18,390 nt of DNA from Candidatus Moranbacteria bacterium GW2011_GWE2_36_40 (GCA_000991645.1 LBRX01000016.1:1-18390); one strand, 5' to 3'; numbered from the stretch's first letter, positions 1-6,715 are shown. Notes: generated by a model from the letters alone, not told the origin. Made by a program: numbers and translations.

Positions 1-2
1 GG

Positions 3-41
3 GAAAAAGATATTAAACAACTCAAGTTATTCGAAATCTAA
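3..41 (+). CDS. C-terminal tail of an unidentified upstream gene (partial)
   Basis: Frame 3 is open from the window edge to a TAA at 39-41 and would encode a dozen residues ending KQLKLFEI. This would be the end of a gene that starts outside the window. The usual neighbour upstream of mreD is mreC, so an MreC C-terminus is possible, but the tail is too short to recognise. Frame 1 is also open, to position 129, but it runs through the hairpin at 60-88 and looks non-coding. Confidence 0.25.
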   Translation, partial: EKDIKQLKLFEI

Positions 42-59
42 CATGCATTTAATTAGACG

Positions 60-88
60 CCCTGTGGTGTCCCCAAAGACCCACAGGG
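60..88 (+). other. GC-rich hairpin upstream of mreD
   Basis: An 8-bp perfect stem (60-67 with 81-88, CCCTGTGG/CCACAGGG) is extended after one unpaired T by a GTC/GAC helix (69-71 with 78-80), leaving a six-base loop CCCAAA. It is much richer in G+C than its surroundings. No T-run follows, so it is not a standard intrinsic terminator. It could be an mRNA processing or stability element between the upstream gene and mreD, or a small palindromic repeat. Confidence 0.5.
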
Positions 89-142
89 TATTCACAAATA
101 TAAAATGCTTATCATTTTTGTCTGCGTGATGCAAAAGCAGGG

Positions 143-670
143 ATGATGCAACTCAAGATGAAAAAGAAATTTGTATATTTTGTAATTTTGTTTTTAGCAA
201 TTATTTTGCAAACAAGCGCTTTGCCACTTATTTTGCCTGGAAAAGCAGTGGGAGATGTTGTTTTGATGTTGGTTTTGGCTGGGGTGGTTTTGGATGGATT
301 TTTTGGATTTTTTTGGTGGGCTATTTTTTTTGGAATATTCTATGATCTTGCTGTATATCAAATCATAGGAACAAGCAGTCTAACTTTTTTGTTGCTAGTT
401 TATTTCGTGAGTTTTTTTTCGAGACGTTTTTCAGTGGAATTAAAAGGCTTGGGATTATTATTTTTTGTTGGCTTTGTTGTGGTGGCATCAATAATCTCAC
501 ATATTATTGCAACGCTTCCATTAGTTTTACATGAAAAGGGATTTAGCGTGCTTTTGCAGTCATTTGGATCTCTGAAAATTTTTAGTTTGGAAATATTCTA
601 TAATCTGCTATTGTTTCTTGTTTGTTTTATTATATTAAGAAAGGCTAAAAATTTTTTTACAATTGATTAA
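143..670 (+). CDS. mreD: MreD-like rod-shape-determining membrane protein
   Basis: This 175-residue protein is almost entirely hydrophobic, with about five predicted membrane segments (roughly residues 9-27, 34-54, 56-74, 78-92, 101-125 and 150-166, some possibly merging). Its size and layout fit MreD, the integral membrane partner of MreC in the rod-shape elongasome. MreD diverges fast, so the call rests on topology, length and the position just before a PBP2 gene, the classic mreCD-mrdA order. The start is uncertain: ATGs lie at 143, 146 and 158, none with a well-placed Shine-Dalgarno. The start at 158 (MKKKFVYF) would put the membrane segment right at the N-terminus, as is usual for MreD. 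Eleven bases separate its stop from the TTG alternative start of mrdA, so the two are probably co-transcribed. Confidence 0.75.
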   Translation: MMQLKMKKKFVYFVILFLAIILQTSALPLILPGKAVGDVVLMLVLAGVVLDGFFGFFWWAIFFGIFYDLAVYQIIGTSSLTFLLLVYFVSFFSRRFSVELKGLGLLFFVGFVVVASIISHIIATLPLVLHEKGFSVLLQSFGSLKIFSLEIFYNLLLFLVCFIILRKAKNFFTID

Positions 671-696
671 TTTGGGAATTTTTGAATATTGGAATT

Positions 697-2583
697 ATGA
701 CAAAAAGAAGATATATAGTTTCAAAAAATACCTCTGGAATGGAGATTGAGGATTATGTGCTTAGTGCCACTGAAAAAGAGGCTGCGCGCATGGAGAAGCC
801 ACTTGAAAAAAAATGGTTTGATTTTTTGTGGTGGTTTTTGCTTTTGTTTGTTTTTTTACTTGGTTTAAGAGTAATTTTTTTAACCGTAGTTAAAGGTGCA
901 TATTATAAAGATGTTTCTGATGGAAACAGTATAAGATCAATAGTAATAAAGGCTCCAAGAGGAAGAATTTTTGATCGTAGTGGAAAGTCTTTGGTTAACA
1001 ATGTTCCAAGTATGGATGCGGTAATAATTCCAGTAGATGTTCCAAGAGATAGTGTGAAAACAAAAGAAATAGCTGGGAAGGTGGCTTTTATTTTGAATAT
1101 GAATGAGGCTGATGTTTGGACAAAATTGGAAAGTAATAATACTTCAAAATCATTAAATCCTGTATTGCTAAAAGAAAATATACAACAAGATCAAGCGTTA
1201 ACTATTTTGGAAAAAGCAAACACTCTTGCTGGAATAAGTATTGAAAAAACTGCCATTCGTGATTATGTTGATGGGCCAATTTTTTCTCATATTCTTGGTT
1301 ATGACGGTAAGATAGAGCAAAAAGAACTTGCACAAAATCAAGGATATTTACTGACTGATTATATTGGAAAGCAGGGTATTGAAAAATCATATGAAAAATA
1401 TTTGCGTGGAGTTCATGGTGCTGATCAAGTCGAGGTTGATTCCATGGGAAATACAAAACGTGAAGTTGGAATAATAAATCCAAAACCAGGAAGCGATTTG
1501 ATCATGAGTATAGATGGGGATTTACAGAAAAAACTTTATGATAGTATAACTGGAATTTTGCAAAAAACAGGCACTAGTACAGCATCAGCAGTAGCCATAG
1601 ATCCTCGCAATGGTCAGGTTTTGGCCATGGTAAATCTTCCAAGCTATGATAATAATCTTTTTGCTAATAAGATTTCCGGTAATGATTATGCTTCTTTGAT
1701 AAATAATCCAGACAAGCCTCTTTTTAATAGAGCCATTGCGGGAGAATATCCTCCCGGCTCAACAATTAAACCAGCCATTGCTCTAGCAGCTCTTTCAGAG
1801 GGTGTTATAGATCAATCTACGATAATTGATGGATTGGGTGGTACGCTTCGTATCGGCAGTTATTCATTCGGTGACTGGAAAACGCATGGTCCAAGTGATG
1901 TGCGAATTGCGATTGCTGAAAGTAATGATATTTTTTTCTACACCATTGGTGGTGGATATGGAAACATACAAGGCTTGGGAATGAATAGAATGAAAAAATG
2001 GTATAATTTATTTGGATTTGGATTAGCATCTGGTATTGATATAGGTGGGGAGAGTGAGGGTTTGATTCCAGATGAAAAATGGAAAATGGATAATATTAAA
2101 GAAAAATGGTCGGTGGGTAACAGTTATCATGCTGCAATTGGGCAAGGGTTTGTTAGTGCTACACCACTTCAAATCGCAAATTTTACAGCTGCGATTGCTA
2201 ATGGAGGAACACTATATAAGCCACACCTGGTTTCTCAAATAAAAAAGGGAACAGGAGAGATCATAGATATTGATCCAGAAATATTAAGTGCTAATTTTGC
2301 TGCCCCAGAACTCCTAAGTGTTGTTCGTGAAGGTATGCGCAAAACTATTCTTTCTGGAACGGCGCAACCATTAAAGGATTTGCCAATTGAAGTTGCTGGA
2401 AAAACTGGCACAGCTCAATTTGGAACAGAGGATAAAACACATGCTTGGTTTATTTCTTTTGCTCCATATGAAAATCCTGAAATTGCAATGGCTGTTCTGG
2501 TTGAAGGTGGAGGAGAAGGGCATTCTAGCTCAGTTCCAGTTACTAAAGAAGTTTATCAATGGTATTTTGGTGATAGAAATTGA
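697..2583 (+). CDS. mrdA: Penicillin-binding protein 2 (elongation transpeptidase)
   Basis: This class B PBP cross-links peptidoglycan peptides during cell elongation, partnered by a SEDS glycosyltransferase. Counting from ATG 697 (628 residues), there is a short cytoplasmic N-terminus, one membrane anchor at about 43-65, a dimerisation/pedestal region with the conserved APRGRIFDR at 86-94, and a C-terminal transpeptidase domain. All three active-site motifs are present: STIK with nucleophile S355 and K358, SND at 410-412 (the SxN/SxD motif), and KTG at 569-571. The length is normal for PBP2. A TTG at 682 would add five residues (MNIGI), but ATG 697 is preferred. The gene follows mreD closely and is followed by a perfect inverted repeat and then rnpB. 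No disruption is seen. Confidence 0.93.
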   Translation: MTKRRYIVSKNTSGMEIEDYVLSATEKEAARMEKPLEKKWFDFLWWFLLLFVFLLGLRVIFLTVVKGAYYKDVSDGNSIRSIVIKAPRGRIFDRSGKSLVNNVPSMDAVIIPVDVPRDSVKTKEIAGKVAFILNMNEADVWTKLESNNTSKSLNPVLLKENIQQDQALTILEKANTLAGISIEKTAIRDYVDGPIFSHILGYDGKIEQKELAQNQGYLLTDYIGKQGIEKSYEKYLRGVHGADQVEVDSMGNTKREVGIINPKPGSDLIMSIDGDLQKKLYDSITGILQKTGTSTASAVAIDPRNGQVLAMVNLPSYDNNLFANKISGNDYASLINNPDKPLFNRAIAGEYPPGSTIKPAIALAALSEGVIDQSTIIDGLGGTLRIGSYSFGDWKTHGPSDVRIAIAESNDIFFYTIGGGYGNIQGLGMNRMKKWYNLFGFGLASGIDIGGESEGLIPDEKWKMDNIKEKWSVGNSYHAAIGQGFVSATPLQIANFTAAIANGGTLYKPHLVSQIKKGTGEIIDIDPEILSANFAAPELLSVVREGMRKTILSGTAQPLKDLPIEVAGKTGTAQFGTEDKTHAWFISFAPYENPEIAMAVLVEGGGEGHSSSVPVTKEVYQWYFGDRN

Positions 2584-2610
2584 TTTTTTGCTTTGTTTAA
2601 AGCAAAAAAT
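2583..2610 (+). terminator. Perfect 12-bp AT-rich hairpin at the mrdA 3' end
   Basis: ATTTTTTGCTTT at 2583-2594 and AAAGCAAAAAAT at 2599-2610 are perfect inverted repeats around a GTTT loop, overlapping the last base of the mrdA stop codon. Position and perfection suggest a transcript end for mreD-mrdA. The stem is A/T-rich and no clean U-tract follows, so it may be only a weak terminator or a 3' stabilising hairpin. Confidence 0.45.
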
Positions 2611-2622
2611 TATAAAATACCA

Positions 2623-2651
2623 TTGACAAAATATGGTAATCTGATTATAAT
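2623..2651 (+). promoter_or_regulatory. Consensus sigma-70-type promoter for rnpB
   Basis: TTGACA at 2623-2628 and TATAAT at 2646-2651 are both perfect consensus hexamers with the optimal 17-bp spacer. Transcription would start near 2658, about 20 bases before the extended P1 helix of RNase P RNA. Confidence 0.85.
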
Positions 2652-2661
2652 CAGTTGAATG

Positions 2662-2670
2662 TGGTATAAT
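2662..2670 (+). promoter_or_regulatory. Second, extended -10 promoter for rnpB
   Basis: TGG followed by TATAAT (2665-2670) forms an extended -10 element with no clear -35. Its predicted start near 2677 lies almost exactly at the beginning of the 28-pair terminal helix (2680), which would give an RNA with little 5' extension. It would act in tandem with the promoter at 2623-2651. Confidence 0.5.
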
Positions 2671-2679
2671 AAAGAAGTT

Positions 2680-3067
2680 CTTTGAATTTATAGTATATCA
2701 AAGTAATTGAGTAATTACTCTATTTTTTGAAGTTATTCTGAAAATGGAGAGGAAAGTCCGGACATTTAGCTAATGTTTTGCATTAGCAATGGTAGCGGGT
2801 AATTCCCGTCCGCAGTGATGCGAGAGGTGCGAGCAGAGACGTTTTAGTGCGAGAGCATTAAAACGCCCCATCTTTTGTTGGGGCGAGTTCTTGCGGTAAC
2901 GCAGGAGGTGAAACGGCAAAATCCTTACTTGAATGCAAGACCGTACTGTCAATGTTTTGCATTGGCAGGGTGTCGCTAGATCTAGATGGCAACATCTAGA
3001 CAAGATAAATGATTACTTAACACAGAATCCGGCTTATAGATTACTTTGATATGCTATGAATTTAAAG
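2680..3067 (+). ncRNA. rnpB: RNase P RNA (bacterial type A-like)
   Basis: This is the catalytic RNA that removes the 5' leader of tRNA precursors. Conserved regions are directly visible: GAGGAAAGTCCGGAC near 2749-2763 (CR-I, P4 5' strand), GCGAGAGGTGCGAGCAGAGA near 2820-2839, AGATAAATGA near 3003-3012 (CR-IV), and ACAGAATCCGGCTTA near 3022-3036 (CR-V, P4 3' strand). The 5' and 3' ends pair as P1: the core 2695-2707 with 3040-3052 is perfect, and pairing continues outward to 2680/3067 for 28 consecutive pairs including three G-U. The mature ends could be the core or the extended helix. It sits between mrdA and a sugar transferase gene, with two promoters just upstream and no clear intrinsic terminator downstream. 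Confidence 0.95.
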
Positions 3068-3101
3068 TTTTAAAGAGACATATTATTTTTTATAAAAAAA
3101 T

Positions 3102-4535
3102 ATGAAAAAACGTTCGGAATTATTTTTCAGTGCAGTGCAGGTTCCGATAGATGCTGTGATGGTAATGTTGGCAGCATTAAGTGCTTTTGCGATTAGAAAC
3201 ATACCTGAAATTCTTGCATTAAAACCTAAGCTTTATAACTTTCCTTTTGACAGTTATTTTAAAACTATTTTAATTATTTTGCCGTTTGTGATTTTGGTGT
3301 ATGCAATGGAGGGGTTGTATAATCTTAGAGTTACACGAAAATTTTGGCAGGAAGCACTCAAGGTTTTTTCTGCAACATCTGTTTTTTTGGTTATTATTAT
3401 TGTTACAATATTTTTAAAAAGGGAATGGTTTTCTTCACGTTTCATAATTTTATCTGGCTGGATTTTGGCGACAGTATATGTGACAACTGGAAGATATATT
3501 TTGCAAAAAATTCAAAAAATTCTTCTTGAGAAAAAAGGAATTGGAATGCATAGATTGCTACTTATAGGAAGAAATGGAAAGATAGATAGTATTTTAAAAT
3601 TAATTAAAAATAATAAATATTTAGGATATAGGATAATTGGCCATATCGAAACAGCCAGCATAAGAATTGTTAGGGAGTTGAGAGAAAAAAAAGGTGTCGA
3701 TGAAATCATTGTTTGCGATTCATCTTTGACTGATTCTGAACAGGAAAAATTGATTGATTATTGTGCTATTAACAATATTGCATATAAATTTATTCCAACA
3801 ACTCTTCAGACAGCAAAATTTGAAACAGGAATTTTCAATGGAGAGCCTATTGTGGAAATTAAGCATACTCCTCTTGAGGGATGGGGAAAGATATTGAAAC
3901 GCACTTTTGATATTATTAGCTCTATTATTTTTATTGTAATTCTTGCACCACTAATGCTTTTGGTTGCGATTATAATTAAAATAGAATCATTTTTTGAAGA
4001 ATCCAAAGGTGGTCCAATAATCTATAAGAATGAACGCATAGGTAGTGATGGAAAAAAATTCAATGTGTATAAGTTTCGTTACATGAAATGGGCTTTCTGC
4101 ACCAACCCAAATACCCCTGAAGGAAGAATTGCTTTGGCTTATGAAAAAAAATTGATTGAAAAATTGAGCATTAAAAAGGGTCCACTTTATAAGATAAAAA
4201 ACGATCCTCGCAAAACAAGAGTCGGAGCTTTTATTGAAAGATTTTCTATTGATGAATTACCCCAATTTTTCAATGTTCTAAGGGGTGATATGAGTATGGT
4301 TGGTCCACGTCCTCATCAAGAAAGAGAAGTGGCAAAATATAATGAATATCACAGGCGCTTGCTAACCATTAAGCCAGGCGTTACTGGAATGGCTCAGGTT
4401 TCAGGGCGCAGCGACCTTGAATTTGAAGATGAATATAAGCTGGACGTTTTTTATATTGAGAATTGGTCGCTTTGGCAGGATATTCAAATTTGTCTTAAGA
4501 CATTGACTGTTTTGTTTAAAAAAAGGCGCAATTAG
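3102..4535 (+). CDS. Polyprenyl-phosphate sugar-1-phosphate transferase (WbaP/WcaJ-type)
   Basis: This protein transfers a sugar phosphate from a nucleotide sugar to undecaprenyl phosphate at the inner membrane, the first committed step of an exopolysaccharide, capsule or glycan. Of 477 residues, about 12-32, 53-72, 87-105 and 113-130 are membrane segments. Residues 150-250 form a soluble Rossmann-like (CoA-binding-like) region, and 265-295 contain the re-entrant hydrophobic helix after KRTFDI. The C-terminal catalytic domain has YKNERIG at 308-314, YKFRYM at 323-328, the Asp-Glu pair D384-E385 in FSIDELPQFFNVLRGDMS, GPRP at 401-404 and KPGVTGMAQVSGR at 424-436. The substrate sugar cannot be told. 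No Shine-Dalgarno precedes the ATG. It stands alone between rnpB and the khpA unit. Confidence 0.9.
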   Translation: MKKRSELFFSAVQVPIDAVMVMLAALSAFAIRNIPEILALKPKLYNFPFDSYFKTILIILPFVILVYAMEGLYNLRVTRKFWQEALKVFSATSVFLVIIIVTIFLKREWFSSRFIILSGWILATVYVTTGRYILQKIQKILLEKKGIGMHRLLLIGRNGKIDSILKLIKNNKYLGYRIIGHIETASIRIVRELREKKGVDEIIVCDSSLTDSEQEKLIDYCAINNIAYKFIPTTLQTAKFETGIFNGEPIVEIKHTPLEGWGKILKRTFDIISSIIFIVILAPLMLLVAIIIKIESFFEESKGGPIIYKNERIGSDGKKFNVYKFRYMKWAFCTNPNTPEGRIALAYEKKLIEKLSIKKGPLYKIKNDPRKTRVGAFIERFSIDELPQFFNVLRGDMSMVGPRPHQEREVAKYNEYHRRLLTIKPGVTGMAQVSGRSDLEFEDEYKLDVFYIENWSLWQDIQICLKTLTVLFKKRRN

Positions 4536-4561
4536 GATTATTATTGCAACAAAATCTCAAA

Positions 4562-4590
4562 TTGACAAAAAGCACAAAATAGACTATAAT
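4562..4590 (+). promoter_or_regulatory. Consensus promoter for khpA
   Basis: TTGACA at 4562-4567 and TATAAT at 4585-4590 are perfect hexamers separated by 17 bp. The predicted start near 4597 gives a leader of about 80 bases before the ATG at 4679. That leader can form an imperfect hairpin (GGAAAA near 4608 with TTTTCC near 4635) around a GGTCGACC palindrome. Confidence 0.85.
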
Positions 4591-4678
4591 TAATTGTGAG
4601 AGAGTGGAAAAGGTAAATGGTTTGGTCGACCGTTTTTTCCTAGCTTTCTCGGTAATCAGTAAATAAAGTAATACAACT

Positions 4679-5032
4679 ATGACAGACAAAAGAGCTACAG
4701 ACCAGGAATTTTTAGAGTTTGCTGTAAAGGCACTCGTTGATACTCCTGAGGATGTTAAGGTAGAAAGAAAAATTGATGAAATGGGAGTTCTCATTACATT
4801 GGATGTAAATCCTGCAGACATGGGAATGGTAATTGGCCGAGAAGGTCAGACTGCAAAGGCCCTTCGCACAATTTTGCGTGTGATTGGTGCAAGAAACAAT
4901 GCTCGTGTTAATCTTAAGATTAATGAACCAGAGGGTTCAACTCGCGGAGAACGCACCCCAAGACCAGAGGCTGCTCCTGCTCCAGAAGTGAAAAAAAGCA
5001 TTGATGATGTGCTTGGAGACATGAATATCTAA
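4679..5032 (+). CDS. khpA: KH-domain RNA-binding protein (KhpA/YlqC-like)
   Basis: This 117-residue protein has a single KH domain with the nucleic-acid-binding GxxG loop as G53-R-E-G56 inside MVIGREGQTAKALRTIL, preceded by a beta strand GVLITLDV and followed by the strand ARVNLKI. It matches the KhpA/YlqC family, which acts with KhpB (Jag) in RNA binding and, in Gram-positives, in control of cell length and division. Family members are usually 75-85 residues. Here a charged, Pro/Ala-rich tail (about residues 84-105) and a short acidic C-terminus add about 35 residues. The gene has its own consensus promoter and terminator and is a monocistronic unit, rather than sitting between rpsP and trmD as in many bacteria. 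No Shine-Dalgarno is seen. Confidence 0.88.
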   Translation: MTDKRATDQEFLEFAVKALVDTPEDVKVERKIDEMGVLITLDVNPADMGMVIGREGQTAKALRTILRVIGARNNARVNLKINEPEGSTRGERTPRPEAAPAPEVKKSIDDVLGDMNI

Positions 5033-5056
5033 CAGACTTTCAAATCTACATATAAT

Positions 5057-5085
5057 AAAAACCCCGATTAATATTCGGGGTTTTT
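5057..5085. terminator. Bidirectional intrinsic terminator between khpA and folC
   Basis: AAAAACCCCGA (5057-5067) pairs perfectly with TCGGGGTTTTT (5075-5085) around a seven-base loop. The CCCC/GGGG core, with A-run on one side and T-run on the other, works on both strands, which suits the convergent khpA and folC genes. Confidence 0.93.
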
Positions 5086-5100
5086 ATGTAAAAAGGATGA

Positions 5101-6678
5101 TTATTTTTTTAAATAAGGATAGATTGATGAAATCAAATATAACGAGCCAGTTATAACTATTGGTTTTTTTGATGCTCTAATTATATTTAAGATTTCGGAT
5201 TTTTTATTTCCAATTGTTGAAAAATTTTTGAAATTTTGTGATTTCAGAAAGTTGGAAATTTCCTGATTGTCGATAGAGCTCCAGTGGTTATCCATGCCTG
5301 AAGTTGAAAATTTGGTGAGAAGAATTTTGTCGGCAAGAGGAATAATATATTTGAGAATCGCCTTGAAATCCTTGCTTTTTTTGAAGGCAACAAGGAAAGT
5401 GAATTTTTGAGAAGGATAAATTCTGGCAAGATTGCTAGTGAGAGCTTTCATTTTTTGGGGATTATGCGCACCATCAATAATCATGGTTTGCCCGCCCGCA
5501 ACGCTTCGCAAGTGAGCTTGCTCGCGTAGCGATGCGGGCGGGGCCCCAATTTTGCGAATTTCTAGGCGACCAGGAATTGTGATTTTTTCAAGAGTGTCGC
5601 GTAATGATTTTTCATTAATATTAAATTTATCACGTTCTGACAAAATTGAAAGACAAGCAAGAGCTAGTGAGCAGTTTTCAGCTTGATGAATTCCAATCAA
5701 ACCTAATTTAATTTTTTTATAAGAAGCAATATTCTTGTCATTCCCGCGGAGGCGGGAATCCAGGTTCGTGGCTATATTTCTAATTGATGATTTAAATTGG
5801 GGCAGGATTGCTGTTTTCACCCGCCTCACGTCGAGGAGTAAATCGTCTTGCGAGTCGAGGCTGGCGGGAATGACAAAGTGGAAATCAAAAATTGTTTCTT
5901 GTGGCGTTGAAGAAATGATGGAGTAATTTTTATTATTGATGATATATAATACTGAATTTTTTTCTTCGCATCTTTTTTTGATGACGGCTTGTGCGGCAGG
6001 CGTTTGTTGTGTGTTGATTGTTGTATGTTGGTTGTTAATTATCCCAGCTTTTTCTGAAGCGATTTTTGAAACAGTATTCCCGAGAATTTGAGTGTGGTCG
6101 AGTCCAATTTTTGTGATGATGCAAATTTTGTTTTTTGAAGTTACCGTGTTGGTTGCATCCAGTGTTCCGCCAAGCCCCGTTTCTATCACGGCGTAATCTA
6201 ATTTTTCTTTGGCGAACATATGAAAAGCGAGAGCAACATTTATTTCGAAAAAAGTCGGCATGCCATATTTACATTTTTCCATTTTCAAAATGGTTGGCAA
6301 AATTTGGTTGAAATATTGGAGTACCATTTTCTCGCTAGGAAGAACATTCGTATGTCCCGCGTTCGTAGTGCGGGTTCGCGACGCCTTAGCGGAGCGAAAA
6401 ACTTGCATTCTTTCGCGGATGTCAAAAACATGAGGAGAAATTGACATGCCAACCTTGAAACCTTGGCTTTGCAAAATATGACTAACAATGTGAGCAGTCG
6501 AACCTTTTCCAGAAGTCCCAGCAATGTGGATAACTCTAACTTTATTTTGTGGATTTCCAAGTAATTTCATGAAGTATTTGGCTCTATCAAGGCCAATAGT
6601 TCCCATAAACAAAGCCTCCCTCGTCGGAATGCGGGTTGCCAAAAAAGCTTCAAATTGTTTCAGAGTTGTTATTTTCAT
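5101..6678 (-). CDS. folC: Folylpolyglutamate / dihydrofolate synthase with palindrome-encoded insertions
   Basis: This ATP-dependent Mur-ligase-family enzyme adds glutamate to folates. The P-loop GTSGKGS is at residues 54-60, ETGLGGTLDATN at 166-177, GLDHTQILG at 192-200, EKAGI at 209-213, GIHQAEN at 329-335 and DGAHNP at 402-407 in the C-terminal domain. The protein is 525 residues, while FolC is usually 420-450. The excess falls where GC-rich palindromes interrupt the AT-rich gene: about residues 96-112, 269-286, 306-314 and 378-395. The reading frame survives all of them, and all the catalytic motifs remain. Residues 214-224 are also odd: a CAA-rich stretch (NNQHTTINTQQ) replaces the usual Lys-Pro-Gly loop. 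The start at 6678 has no Shine-Dalgarno; a good promoter places the transcript start only two or so bases upstream. Either a working enzyme tolerating surface insertions or a gene in early decay. Confidence 0.9.
   Translation of the reverse strand: MKITTLKQFEAFLATRIPTREALFMGTIGLDRAKYFMKLLGNPQNKVRVIHIAGTSGKGSTAHIVSHILQSQGFKVGMSISPHVFDIRERMQVFRSAKASRTRTTNAGHTNVLPSEKMVLQYFNQILPTILKMEKCKYGMPTFFEINVALAFHMFAKEKLDYAVIETGLGGTLDATNTVTSKNKICIITKIGLDHTQILGNTVSKIASEKAGIINNQHTTINTQQTPAAQAVIKKRCEEKNSVLYIINNKNYSIISSTPQETIFDFHFVIPASLDSQDDLLLDVRRVKTAILPQFKSSIRNIATNLDSRLRGNDKNIASYKKIKLGLIGIHQAENCSLALACLSILSERDKFNINEKSLRDTLEKITIPGRLEIRKIGAPPASLREQAHLRSVAGGQTMIIDGAHNPQKMKALTSNLARIYPSQKFTFLVAFKKSKDFKAILKYIIPLADKILLTKFSTSGMDNHWSSIDNQEISNFLKSQNFKNFSTIGNKKSEILNIIRASKKPIVITGSLYLISSIYPYLKK
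5491..5542. repeat. 52-bp palindromic element inside folC (insertion 3)
   Basis: CCCGCCCGCA (5491-5500) and TGCGGGCGGG (5533-5542) are perfect arms, and partial pairing continues inward (CGCT.CGC with GCG.AGCG) to a small GAGCTT loop. It encodes about 18 residues (GAPPASLREQAHLRSVAG, folC 378-395) between GRLEIRKI and the DGAHNP motif, where other FolC proteins have only a few residues. It shares the 11-mer ACGCTTCGCAA with the murG-murC spacer (11413-11423). Confidence 0.75.
5739..5760. repeat. Short ATTCCCGC/GCGGGAAT palindrome inside folC
   Basis: ATTCCCGC (5740-5747) and GCGGGAAT (5752-5759) pair perfectly around GGAG. On the folC strand it reads LDSRLRGND (residues 306-314). ATTCCC...GGGAAT dyads are a known type of dispersed repeat, for example dRS3 of Neisseria. 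The flanking TGTCATTCCCGC (5736-5747) is inverted at 5864-5875 (GCGGGAATGACA, one position shifted), so this and the next repeat may be the two ends of one element. Confidence 0.7.
5819..5875. repeat. GC-rich dyad inside folC, same family as 10145-10191
   Basis: Outer arms CCCGCC (5820-5825) and GGCGGG (5863-5868) enclose a GTCGAGGAG...ATCGTCTTGCGAGTCGAGG core, then end in GCGGGAATGACA. The core aligns along almost its full length with the copy at 10144-10191, differing by a few substitutions and small gaps. On the folC strand it encodes VIPASLDSQDDLLLDVRR (residues 269-286). Confidence 0.8.
6356..6398. repeat. Tandem-hairpin GC-rich element inside folC (insertion 1)
   Basis: CCCGC/GCGGG (6356-6360 with 6370-6374) is followed immediately by TTCGC/GCGAA (6375-6379 with 6394-6398), the latter enclosing CGC/GCG (6382-6384 with 6389-6391). 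On the folC strand it encodes RSAKASRTRTTNAGHTN (residues 96-112), Arg/Thr-rich and unlike the flanking protein, between ERMQVF and VLPSEKMV. Confidence 0.65.
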
Positions 6679-6686
6679 GTTCTGTT

Positions 6687-6715
6687 ATCATAGCGGTTCA
6701 AACATAAAAAGACAA
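6687..6715 (-). promoter_or_regulatory. folC promoter giving a near-leaderless mRNA
   Basis: Read on the minus strand, TTGTCT (6715-6710) and TATGAT (6692-6687) are separated by 17 bp. The hexamers match consensus at 4/6 and 5/6. Initiation about 7 bases below the -10 falls near 6680, two or so bases before the ATG at 6678. This fits the lack of any Shine-Dalgarno. Confidence 0.6.

Noticed and set aside
1..129. Open frame 1 from the window edge to 129
   Set aside because: It runs through a GC-rich hairpin and the peptide has no recognisable features; frame 3 is an equally possible tail.
2770..3003. Minus-strand 77-codon frame within rnpB
   Set aside because: It lies entirely inside the RNase P RNA, whose conserved core explains the sequence.
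3079..3104. AT-rich dyad CATATT...AATATG overlapping the sugar transferase start codon
   Set aside because: Made only of A/T runs plus the ATG; expected by chance in this composition, so not called as a terminator or thermosensor.
5735..5926. Plus-strand open frame reading MSFPRRRESR...
   Set aside because: It is the antisense translation of the GC-rich repeats in folC; the PRRRESR-type reading is typical of ATTCCCGC repeats, and there is no start signal or homology.
5101..6678. folC as a pseudogene
   Set aside because: All ATP-binding, substrate and C-terminal motifs are present in one uninterrupted frame despite the insertions; it also has a promoter and terminator.
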